NCBI RefSeq assembly: GCF_001404985.1
Contig: NZ_JRLF01000001.1
Span: 62,001 to 126,000, forward strand
Length of the DNA stretch: 64,000 bases
Source: Flavobacterium aquidurense
Lineage (GTDB): Bacteria; Bacteroidota; Bacteroidia; Flavobacteriales; Flavobacteriaceae
Direction: 5' to 3'
The notes beneath the pieces were generated by a model that saw only the letters and a program-made list of their open reading frames with translations, ran no database searches and was not told where the DNA came from. Positions within the stretch are counted from its first letter, which is position 1; each line of letters begins with the position of its first letter. Shown here in pieces: positions 9,294 to 15,740 of the stretch. Made by a program: the position numbers and the translations under genes.

Positions 9294-9336
9294 TTAAGAA
9301 ACACCTTTAGACCTAACGTTTAAAGGTGTTTCTTAA
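9294..9336 (+). terminator. Strong rho-independent terminator
   Basis: A perfect 16-bp inverted repeat, TTAAGAAACACCTTTA with TAAAGGTGTTTCTTAA around an 11-base loop, followed by T-rich sequence. The A-rich 5' side lets it also act on the minus strand, ending the cupin gene transcript that stops at 9390. Confidence 0.85.
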
Positions 9337-9389
9337 TTTTTGTAAAAGACGTTTCTGTAAAACACAATAAATTTGTAAAATCTCGTCTT

Positions 9390-9833
9390 TTATTTTAAAT
9401 CCTTTTTAATTACCAGATACTTCAAATCTGTATCACCAACATTACTGATACCGTGCTCTACATTTGGCGGGCAATAAAAACTGGTATTAGGTCCGGCGAC
9501 TACGGTCTTTCCGTCAAGATAGAATTGCGCCTTTCCTTCGAGAATGTAAAAAAGTTCTTCTTCAATATGATGATGTGGCGCGTGTGTAGATTTTCCAGGT
9601 TCAACAATACTCATTTTGAGTGTATTTTCCTGAGTAAAGTTTTTATCAGCAAACCAATATTGGTAACCTACTTTTGTTTTTGTCGCTTTGTCCAAATCAA
9701 AATGATTCACACAATTTTCAATGGTATATTTTACTTCGGGTGTATTTACTTCTTTTTTCTGCTGCTGAGATTGTACAGATTGTTGCACCATTATCATAAC
9801 AATTGCAACCTTGATAGCTGTTGTTGTTTTCAT
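9390..9833 (-). CDS. Secreted cupin-domain protein
   Basis: A 147-aa exported protein with a signal peptide (about residues 1-22) and a single conserved beta-barrel cupin. Cupin motif 1 is visible as PGKSTHAPHHHIEEELFYILEG, giving metal ligands from the HxH pair and Glu; motif 2 contains the later His in PPNVEHGISN. Cupins of this kind bind a divalent metal and serve as small oxygenases, isomerases or ligand-binding proteins. No substrate can be inferred. It is monocistronic. Confidence 0.85.
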   Translation of the reverse strand: MKTTTAIKVAIVMIMVQQSVQSQQQKKEVNTPEVKYTIENCVNHFDLDKATKTKVGYQYWFADKNFTQENTLKMSIVEPGKSTHAPHHHIEEELFYILEGKAQFYLDGKTVVAGPNTSFYCPPNVEHGISNVGDTDLKYLVIKKDLK

Positions 9834-9940
9834 TCTTTTTTTTGTAATAATACAAAAAAATACAATTGCTGTTTAAAATTATAATAATCTTGTAAAGGTG
9901 CATTATTCATTATAAATAAAACTTAAATTTTGAATTTCGT

Positions 9941-9972
9941 TTTGAATATATGTAGTTAACTACATATATTTG
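9941..9972 (+). promoter_or_regulatory. Promoter with embedded 24-bp palindromic operator
   Basis: TTTG at 9941-9944 and TATATTTG at 9965-9972 are separated by 20 bases, a consensus Bacteroidota promoter. The spacer is filled by a perfect 24-bp palindrome (9946-9969, core GTAGTTAACTAC) that runs into the -7 element. A dimeric repressor bound here would exclude RNA polymerase. MarR-type proteins often use similar TAGTTAACTA-like sites. Confidence 0.75.
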
Positions 9973-10019
9973 TACACAAATTATTTTTGACTGAAACGAA
10001 ATAAATCAAAAGCTGAAAA

Positions 10020-10472
10020 ATGAACAACAATACCAATCAAAACGCTAAAGAAAATATCATTAAAGTAGAAAAAGTTACAGATCATAACCAAATTGAAAAC
10101 GCATTTGCAATTAGAAAACAGGTATTTGTAGAAGAACAGAATGTGTCTCCGGAGCGTGAATCGATGGATGATGAAGATGCCATACATTATTTGGCAACAG
10201 TAAATGGTGAACCAGCCGGAGCTGCAAGATATCGAAATATGGAAAAAGGCGCAAAAATTGAAAGAATTGCTGTTTTAAGCAGCTTTAGAGGAAAAAGGAT
10301 TGGTGAAGCGATTCTGCTTAAAATATTAGACGATCTAAAAGACGAAAAGAAAGTTTATCTATATGCTCAGGTCAACGCAAGTCAATTTTACATTAAAAAC
10401 GGGTTTAGACAAACTGACAATTATTTCCTGGATGCCGGAATCGAACATGTTGAAATGGATTTTATAAAATAA
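10020..10472 (+). CDS. GNAT-family N-acetyltransferase (ElaA/YjcF-like)
   Basis: A 150-aa single-domain GNAT acetyltransferase. The acetyl-CoA binding stretch is visible as RIAVLSSFRGKRIGEAIL (motif A), preceded by FVEEQNVSPERESMDDED, which is characteristic of the YjcF/ElaA subgroup, and followed by the C-terminal QVNASQFYIKNGF motif B. The acceptor substrate is unknown. It is monocistronic and its promoter carries the 24-bp palindrome at 9946-9969, so it is probably under tight repression by a dimeric regulator. Confidence 0.9.
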   Translation: MNNNTNQNAKENIIKVEKVTDHNQIENAFAIRKQVFVEEQNVSPERESMDDEDAIHYLATVNGEPAGAARYRNMEKGAKIERIAVLSSFRGKRIGEAILLKILDDLKDEKKVYLYAQVNASQFYIKNGFRQTDNYFLDAGIEHVEMDFIK

Positions 10473-10497
10473 ATATTAAAAACATTATTGATGATAA

Positions 10498-10628
10498 ACC
10501 GGATTAAAATCCGGTCCTACAATATGAATCATTCCTCCGGAATTTTAAAATCTATTTGGATAATCATTAAAATGATTTAAAAGAGCCGTAGGCTTGAACT
10601 ATATTGTAAGGCCGGATTTTAATCCGGT
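10498..10628. repeat. MITE-like inverted-repeat element
   Basis: A 131-bp element whose 28-bp ends (10498-10525 and 10601-10628) are inverted repeats with two mismatches. Each end is itself a hairpin around CCGGATTAAAATCCGG. The interior contains a second small inverted repeat (ATCATTAAAATGAT). It encodes nothing and has no obvious target-site duplication. A related hairpin lies at 12535-12554. Confidence 0.7.
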
Positions 10629-10656
10629 CTAATAGACGTTATTATACCGATTTCTA

Positions 10657-11493
10657 TTACGAAATACTTAATGATTTTTTAAATTCTGACGGAGAAATTC
10701 CAGTACTCCGCATGATGAATTTATTAAAATGACTACTATCAATAAAACCTAAATCATTACTAATTTCAGAGAAAGTCAAATTGCTTTTGCTTAATTTTTC
10801 CGTAACTACTTTCAACTTTGTTTGTTCGATGTAATCCCTTAAAGTAATATTGAGATGGGTTTTAAAATATTCACCAATATAGTGGATAGAAACATTAAAG
10901 TGATTCGCCATTTCTTTTTTCTTCAATAAATGCGGATTGGCAATATTGGATCGAATGTAACTTAAGATCGTGTCAATTTTCAAAACTTCTGTAGTTTGAA
11001 AATTCAAATTACTTTCGTTTATACTGGCATTTCGCCTAATAATGTGAATCAGCGACATCATCAAACTTTTTATTATGATTTCGTTTTGCCCTTTTGGTCT
11101 TGCGACTTCTTCAAGGATTTTCAGAATAACCATTTCGCAAAAGGCTTTATCATCTTCAAGGAAAATCAAATTTCCGTTAATCTGATTGTGGTAATAAAAT
11201 AATTTTTCGATTTCTTCTATTTCTTTTTTATTCGAAAAGAAATTAGGCAGAAAGCGTAAACAATGAAACTTTGTAGGCTTTAATGTTTTAAAGGAATGGT
11301 AATCCTTTGGCGTAAGTAAATAAATATCGTGCTTTTTATAATGATGATGAATCGAATTTAAAATATGATTTCCCGTTCCATATTCGATATATAACAATTC
11401 AAAAAAGTTATGTCGGTGAACTTCTTTTTTCCAGGTGAGTTCTTCGACCGAATAAATTTCGAAATCTTTATATATAAAAAAGGTGTTGTTCAT
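10657..11493 (-). CDS. AraC-family transcriptional regulator
   Basis: A 278-aa regulator with an N-terminal cupin-like ligand domain (HRHNFFELLYIEYG at about residues 26-40) and a C-terminal double helix-turn-helix (about 175-275), ending in the family signature FIDSSHFNKFIMRSTGISPSEFKK. It is divergently arranged with the ketopantoate-reductase-like gene at 11592 across about 100 bases, so it probably controls that gene and perhaps itself. The inducer is unknown. Confidence 0.9.
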   Translation of the reverse strand: MNNTFFIYKDFEIYSVEELTWKKEVHRHNFFELLYIEYGTGNHILNSIHHHYKKHDIYLLTPKDYHSFKTLKPTKFHCLRFLPNFFSNKKEIEEIEKLFYYHNQINGNLIFLEDDKAFCEMVILKILEEVARPKGQNEIIIKSLMMSLIHIIRRNASINESNLNFQTTEVLKIDTILSYIRSNIANPHLLKKKEMANHFNVSIHYIGEYFKTHLNITLRDYIEQTKLKVVTEKLSKSNLTFSEISNDLGFIDSSHFNKFIMRSTGISPSEFKKSLSIS

Positions 11494-11591
11494 AATCCTT
11501 AATTTTTACAAATATAACCGATATTTTTACATCAGTTAATAATATCGAACCTCTTTACTTTGCATCAGAATTAAAACCCAAAAACTATAAT

Positions 11592-12521
11592 ATGAACTCA
11601 GATACATTAAAAATAGGAATTCTTGGAATTGGTGGCATTGGTGGATTTGTTGGTGCTCCCCTAGCCAAAAGATATAAAGACAGTAATACAAAAATCATAT
11701 TTATTTGCAGAGGCGAAACCAAAAACGCCATACAAAATCAAGGTTTATTATTTGAATCTAAAGGCAGTAAAGAAACTATATTTCCGGATTTAGTATCTGA
11801 TAATTCGATAGAAATAGGAATTCTGGATGTTTTAATACTGACTTCTAAATCTTATTCTATAAAAGATATATTATCTATTTATAAAGATTGTATAAAACCT
11901 GAAACTACGATAATCACATTGCAAAATGTGGTGAATGCAAAAGAAATAATCCATGAGACTTTACCAAATGTTGGTAATATCATGCAAGGTTGTATTTATG
12001 TGGCTTCGAATGTAAAACAACCTGGACACGTTCAGCATGTTGGCGGACCGGGAAAAATATTCGTTGGAGGAAAAGAAAACAAACCTTTAATTGATTTATT
12101 AGTTTCCGGAGGTTTAGACATTACATATGTCCCAAATATCAACGAGATCTTATGGAAGAAATATCTTTTTGTTGCTCCCGTTGCAGCGATAACTTCAGCA
12201 TATAAAGTGACATTTGGTCAACTTTTAGAAGATCAAAAACTAATGCATATTCTAGAAAATATGATGAGAGAAATTCAGTTACTTGCCAACAAAAACAATA
12301 TTAGCTTAACAAATGAAGATATTGAAACGGCTAAAGATTTATTGACTAAATTTCCTTTTGAATCTAAATCATCCTTACAATTGGATTTCGAAAACCACAA
12401 TCAAACCGAAAAACAATTCTTAGTAGATTACGTGATTGAAAACGCTAAAAAATATGGAATTGAAACTCCTTTTTATAATGGCGTGAATGAACAAATAAAA
12501 ACGTCTTATAACGTTTCATAA
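11592..12521 (+). CDS. Ketopantoate-reductase-family (ApbA/PanE-like) oxidoreductase
   Basis: A 309-aa NADPH-dependent 2-oxoacid reductase fold. The N-terminal dinucleotide motif is GILGIGGIGGFVGAPLA; the C-terminal helical domain contains the conserved catalytic Lys in NEILWKKYLFVAPVAA. Length and domain order fit 2-dehydropantoate 2-reductase. Its divergent AraC regulator is unlike housekeeping panE context, so it may be a paralog acting on another 2-oxoacid. The promoter region shows a near-consensus TTACTTTG around 11557. Confidence 0.85.
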   Translation: MNSDTLKIGILGIGGIGGFVGAPLAKRYKDSNTKIIFICRGETKNAIQNQGLLFESKGSKETIFPDLVSDNSIEIGILDVLILTSKSYSIKDILSIYKDCIKPETTIITLQNVVNAKEIIHETLPNVGNIMQGCIYVASNVKQPGHVQHVGGPGKIFVGGKENKPLIDLLVSGGLDITYVPNINEILWKKYLFVAPVAAITSAYKVTFGQLLEDQKLMHILENMMREIQLLANKNNISLTNEDIETAKDLLTKFPFESKSSLQLDFENHNQTEKQFLVDYVIENAKKYGIETPFYNGVNEQIKTSYNVS

Positions 12522-12534
12522 ATTATTTATTTTC

Positions 12535-12554
12535 AACCGGATTTTAATCTGGTT
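12535..12554 (+). terminator. Hairpin after the reductase gene
   Basis: AACCGGATT pairs with AATCTGGTT almost perfectly just downstream of the stop at 12521. It is related to the ends of the element at 10498-10628. There is little T-run, so termination is only possible. Confidence 0.4.
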
Positions 12555-12575
12555 ACGTTATGATTATTCGCATTT

Positions 12576-12676
12576 TTGTCATCCTGACGAAGGAAGGATC
12601 TCCGCAAGAAACTCGACAATCAAAATCGACAATCTTTGTAGCGCTACTAACGGAGATCCTTCCTTCAGGATGACAA
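12576..12676. repeat. GTCATCCTGA-family hairpin repeat, copy 1
   Basis: Ends TTGTCATCCTGACGAAGGAAGG and its near reverse complement form a long inverted repeat. The centre carries CAATCTTTGTAGCGCTAC, a core that recurs in the copies at 20624-20722, 21361-21410 and 23030-23119. The rest of the spacer 12522-12830 holds only the hairpin at 12535 and the promoter at 12797. Confidence 0.75.
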
Positions 12677-12796
12677 GATTGCCTATAAATTAATATTTAT
12701 CCCTTAAATTAATCATTATATCCTTAAAATACAGTTTATAAAAAGTGGAGATTGAAATAAATTATTCTCATTAACATGAAAACAAGAGTTTTATCT

Positions 12797-12804
12797 TAAC
12801 TTTG
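12797..12804 (+). promoter_or_regulatory. Probable -7 element of the toxin-antitoxin pair
   Basis: TAACTTTG matches TAnnTTTG and lies 26 bases before the ATG at 12831. No clear -33 element is seen. Confidence 0.5.
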
Positions 12805-12830
12805 TTCATCAACTTTAGTAAACTAATATC

Positions 12831-13058
12831 ATGCAAGCAATTAACATCACAGCATATACCGAAGATGCATCTCAAATAGAAGCTGTAAAAGCTTTTATGA
12901 AAGCCCTAAAGATAAAATTCGAAATAGCAAATGTAAAGCCCTATGAATTATCTACTGAACAGCAAGAAATTTTAGACAGTCAAATTAATTCAGACAAAAG
13001 TTTATACACAGATGCTGAATTACTATATACTGATTTAAAAAAGAAATATGAATTATAA
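12831..13058 (+). CDS. DUF2683-family antitoxin-like protein
   Basis: A 75-aa protein beginning MQAINITAYTEDASQIEAVKAFMKAL, the typical start of DUF2683 proteins, with a short beta strand, a helix and an acidic C-terminal tail. Such proteins occur next to ParE/RelE toxins in Bacteroidota and are presumed antitoxins. It overlaps the toxin gene by 11 bases, so expression is coupled, and it has its own -7 element. The antitoxin role is inferred from position and family. Confidence 0.8.
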   Translation: MQAINITAYTEDASQIEAVKAFMKALKIKFEIANVKPYELSTEQQEILDSQINSDKSLYTDAELLYTDLKKKYEL

Positions 13059-13347
13059 GGTTATCGTTTCTCCAATTGCATTAAAAAATATTGAAGAAGC
13101 TGTTGAGTATTATATTTTAAAAGCGACTAAAAAAGTAGCTTTAGATTTTCTTAATGATTATAAGAGTACTTATAAGGCTTTAAAAGTAAATCCGTTTTAT
13201 CAATTTCATGATAATAATTATCGCTTTTTACCTTTTAAAAAATTTCCTTACATAGCTTTTTTCATTGTCGACGAATTATCAAAAACTGTTTTTCTGAATG
13301 CAATTTTTCACACTTCTCAACATCCTGAAAAATATCCCACAAAATAA
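13048..13347 (+). CDS. RelE/ParE-family toxin
   Basis: A 99-aa basic protein with the RelE/ParE fold order: N-terminal VSPIALKNIEEAVEYYILKA helix pair, then a beta-sheet with RFLPFKKFPYIAFFIVDE and NAIFHTSQHPEKYPTK at the C-terminus, where the conserved His/Arg region of ParE proteins sits. ParE-type members inhibit gyrase and RelE-type members cleave mRNA; this one looks closer to ParE, but the assignment is inference. Confidence 0.85.
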   Translation: MNYKVIVSPIALKNIEEAVEYYILKATKKVALDFLNDYKSTYKALKVNPFYQFHDNNYRFLPFKKFPYIAFFIVDELSKTVFLNAIFHTSQHPEKYPTK

Positions 13348-13401
13348 AAATATTACATAGTTTAAAACTAAAAATCTCCTAAAAAACATATTTTCTCGCT
13401 T

Positions 13402-13474
13402 AGCCCCGATCGAAACGGCATCCTTTTATCCGCCGCGGCGGATAAAAGATATAGTGTAGAGCGGGACAAATGGT
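13402..13474 (+). repeat. Dispersed hairpin repeat, copy 2
   Basis: Same block order as 662-759: AGCCCCGAT, CGGCATCCTTTT, stem TCCGCCGCGGCGGA, AAAAGATATAG, AGCGGGACA. The central stem sequence differs from copy 1 but keeps its palindromic character, as expected if the structure rather than the sequence is conserved. The remaining spacer 13348-13666 holds only the tetR promoter and operator. Confidence 0.7.
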
Positions 13475-13623
13475 CTTAAAAACACGAAAATGATCTGCTC
13501 CTTAAAAAAATTAAAATCAAAGAAGGTCTTATTACTAAAGGCTTTTGGCGGATTTTAATACTTGTCTATACAACAATAAGAAAATATTATGACAAATTTA
13601 TTTCATAATCAGAAAAACCGCCA

Positions 13624-13656
13624 TACATTTGCCTAACGGTGTTAAACAATTTAATA
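13624..13656 (+). promoter_or_regulatory. tetR promoter and operator copy
   Basis: The -7 element TACATTTG (13624-13631) abuts a 25-bp motif at 13632-13656 (CCTAACGGTGTTA core, then an AATTTAATA tail) that matches the four copies at 14278-14496. Its position over the start site suggests autorepression of the TetR gene that starts at 13667. Confidence 0.7.
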
Positions 13657-13666
13657 CTTAAATAAA

Positions 13667-14260
13667 ATGGCTAGTAAAGATCGTATTTTAAGACAAAAAG
13701 AAGAGACAAGAAGTAACATTCTTGAGGCTGCTTATGCTATCGTGAAAGAAGAAGGATGGCAGGGTCTGAGTATGCGAAAAATTGCTGACAAGATTGAATA
13801 TACGGCTCCTATCATTTATGAATACTTCTCGAATAAGGAAGCTATCCTTAATGAACTAACCGGAAAAGGTTTTATCAAGTTAGCGAAAGAACTTCAGGAA
13901 GCCCGAGATAAATTTGAAAAACCGGAAGAACAATTAGAAGCCATGTGGATGGCATATTGGGATTTCGCTTTTACAGATACTGAAATGTATCAGGTAATGT
14001 TTGGGGTGCAAATGAATTGTTGTTCTGACCGATGTTCTGCTGCCGAAGCACCTTATAAATTGTTTACTGCAGTAATTGGTGAAATAATGAAAAACAGCAA
14101 CCCTACTGATGAAGTTATCAAACAAAAGTATTTTACTTTCTTCTCTGTAATACATGGTTTGATTGCAATTAATATCATCAACAAAAGCGAAATAATGGAA
14201 ACTATCAACAATCAAATCCTAAAAGATGCGATTGGAGGAATCATAAAATCAATTCAATAA
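13667..14260 (+). CDS. TetR-family regulator of the RND efflux operon
   Basis: A 197-aa TetR repressor. The N-terminal helix-turn-helix spans about residues 14-60 (GLSMRKIADKIEYTAPIIYEYFSNKEA) and the C-terminal half resembles the WHG-type ligand-binding domain (MWMAYWDFAFTDTEMYQVMFG). An unusual cysteine cluster, C118, C119 and C123, sits in the ligand domain and could be a redox or thiol-reactive switch. It lies directly upstream of the efflux operon, and shared operator motifs link its own promoter with the pump promoter. Confidence 0.92.
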   Translation: MASKDRILRQKEETRSNILEAAYAIVKEEGWQGLSMRKIADKIEYTAPIIYEYFSNKEAILNELTGKGFIKLAKELQEARDKFEKPEEQLEAMWMAYWDFAFTDTEMYQVMFGVQMNCCSDRCSAAEAPYKLFTAVIGEIMKNSNPTDEVIKQKYFTFFSVIHGLIAINIINKSEIMETINNQILKDAIGGIIKSIQ

Positions 14261-14277
14261 AAAAAATTTCATTTTAA

Positions 14278-14496
14278 CTTAACAGTGATAAATGATTTAA
14301 TAGGTAATTTAGCAGCTATTTTTTTACTACTTTACTTAACAGTGTTAGAAAATTTAATAGAGTAATATAAGGGGCTTTTTTTCCAGTTTTACTTAACAGT
14401 GATAAATAATTTAATACCGATTCTTAAATAGATTTGGAATGTACTGTTATTTGAATTTTTGCACAATTTTACTTAACAACGTTAGATAATTTAATA
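14278..14496 (+). promoter_or_regulatory. Array of four TetR-type operator repeats
   Basis: Four copies of a 25-bp motif at 14278-14302, 14335-14359, 14392-14416 and 14472-14496. Each has CTTAAC-AGTG-TTAG-like dyad followed by ATTTAATA. Start-to-start distances are 57, 57 and 80 bases. The fifth copy is at the tetR promoter. The dyad TAAC-N3-GTTA is of the size expected for a TetR half-site pair. The array fills most of the 320-base spacer between tetR and the adaptor gene. Confidence 0.75.
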
Positions 14497-14580
14497 TAAT
14501 TAAATATGAATGCCGAGAATATCAGAATACCACAAAATTTAAACAATAAGAATGTCCAACAAATTAAAACCAATACAAAA

Positions 14581-15729
14581 ATGAAAAATGTAATTATAAC
14601 CAGCTTTATTCTGGCACTCGTGCTAAGCAGTTGTGCAGATAAGTCGCAGGCTCCGGCAGCTCCTGCGCCACCATTATTACCTGTTTTAGCGATCACAAGT
14701 GAAAACACTACTACAGATGCTGAATATCCTGCTTCGATACAAGGAACTGTAGATGTTGAAATTCGTCCTCAGGTAAGCGGAAACCTTGAAAGAGTTTTTG
14801 TAGACGAAGGTGCTTATGTAAGTAAAGGTCAAACTTTATTCAAAATAAACGAACGTCCGTTTCGTGAGCAATTAAACAATGCTTTAGCAAGTCTTCATGC
14901 TTATGAAGCCGCCCTAATCAACGCCAATTTAGAAGTTGATAAATTAACTCCTCTTGTACAAAACAAAGTGGTTTCAGATTATCAGTTAAAAACAGCTAAG
15001 GCTTCACAAAAAATTGCTGCTGCCAACATCGAACAAGCAAAAGCAATGGTAGGTTCTGCCAGAATTAATTTGGGATATACCAATGTTACGGCTCCAGTAA
15101 GTGGTTATATTGGAAGATTACCTAAAAAACAAGGAAGTTTAGTTTCTGCAAGTGATATTGAGCCATTGACAAACTTATCTGATGTGCATGAAGTTTTTGC
15201 TTATTTCTCTTTAGGAGAAACAGATTTCATCAACTTTAAAGCACAATATGCAGGAAACAGCCTTGGTGATAAATTAAAAAAATTACCTCCGGTTACTTTA
15301 ATCCTTGCAGATAACAATGCTTATCCTCAAACAGGAAAAATTGATATGGTAGACGGTCAGTTTGATAAAACTACGGGTGCAATTACTTTAAGAGCTACTT
15401 TTCCTAATACTGGCGGTACTTTACGTTCTGGAAACACAGGAAAAATTCGTTTAGGCCTTCAACATGACGATGCTGTTTTGGTTCCTCAATCGGCTACTGT
15501 AGAAATGCAGGATAAAGTTTTTGTTTTCACAGTAAACAAAGAAAACAAAGTTACCAAAATGCCTATCACGGTTTCTGGTAAAAGCGGAACAAACTATTTA
15601 ATTAAAGACGGTGTAAAATCCGGTGACCAAATTGTATTAAGCGGTATCGATAAACTACAGGACGGACAAGTGATTCAGCCTGAGAAATCATCGCCTGCAA
15701 AAGTTGCCCAAATAATTAATAAAAAATAA
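14581..15729 (+). CDS. RND efflux periplasmic adaptor (AcrA/MexA-like lipoprotein)
   Basis: Membrane-fusion protein of 382 aa from the ATG at 14581, which gives a clean lipoprotein signal ending VLSSC. An in-frame ATG at 14506 would add 25 hydrophilic residues and lies right after the last operator, so it is disfavoured. Visible parts are lipoyl halves (VFVDEGAYVSKGQTLFKI, TNVTAPVSGYIGR), a coiled-coil hairpin and the C-terminal barrel. A Pro/Ala-rich linker follows the lipid anchor. It is followed after 11 bases by the permease. Confidence 0.93.
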   Translation: MKNVIITSFILALVLSSCADKSQAPAAPAPPLLPVLAITSENTTTDAEYPASIQGTVDVEIRPQVSGNLERVFVDEGAYVSKGQTLFKINERPFREQLNNALASLHAYEAALINANLEVDKLTPLVQNKVVSDYQLKTAKASQKIAAANIEQAKAMVGSARINLGYTNVTAPVSGYIGRLPKKQGSLVSASDIEPLTNLSDVHEVFAYFSLGETDFINFKAQYAGNSLGDKLKKLPPVTLILADNNAYPQTGKIDMVDGQFDKTTGAITLRATFPNTGGTLRSGNTGKIRLGLQHDDAVLVPQSATVEMQDKVFVFTVNKENKVTKMPITVSGKSGTNYLIKDGVKSGDQIVLSGIDKLQDGQVIQPEKSSPAKVAQIINKK

Positions 15730-15740
15730 TTTTTACGAAA

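Noticed and set aside
14278..14496. Regularly spaced 25-bp repeats looking like a small CRISPR array
   Set aside because: Only four copies with several mismatches each, unequal spacing (57, 57, 80), AT-rich similar spacers, no cas genes, and a fifth copy at the tetR promoter. Operators explain it better.
14506..14580. Upstream ATG for the AcrA-like adaptor
   Set aside because: It would put 25 hydrophilic residues before the lipoprotein signal, which is not workable for export.
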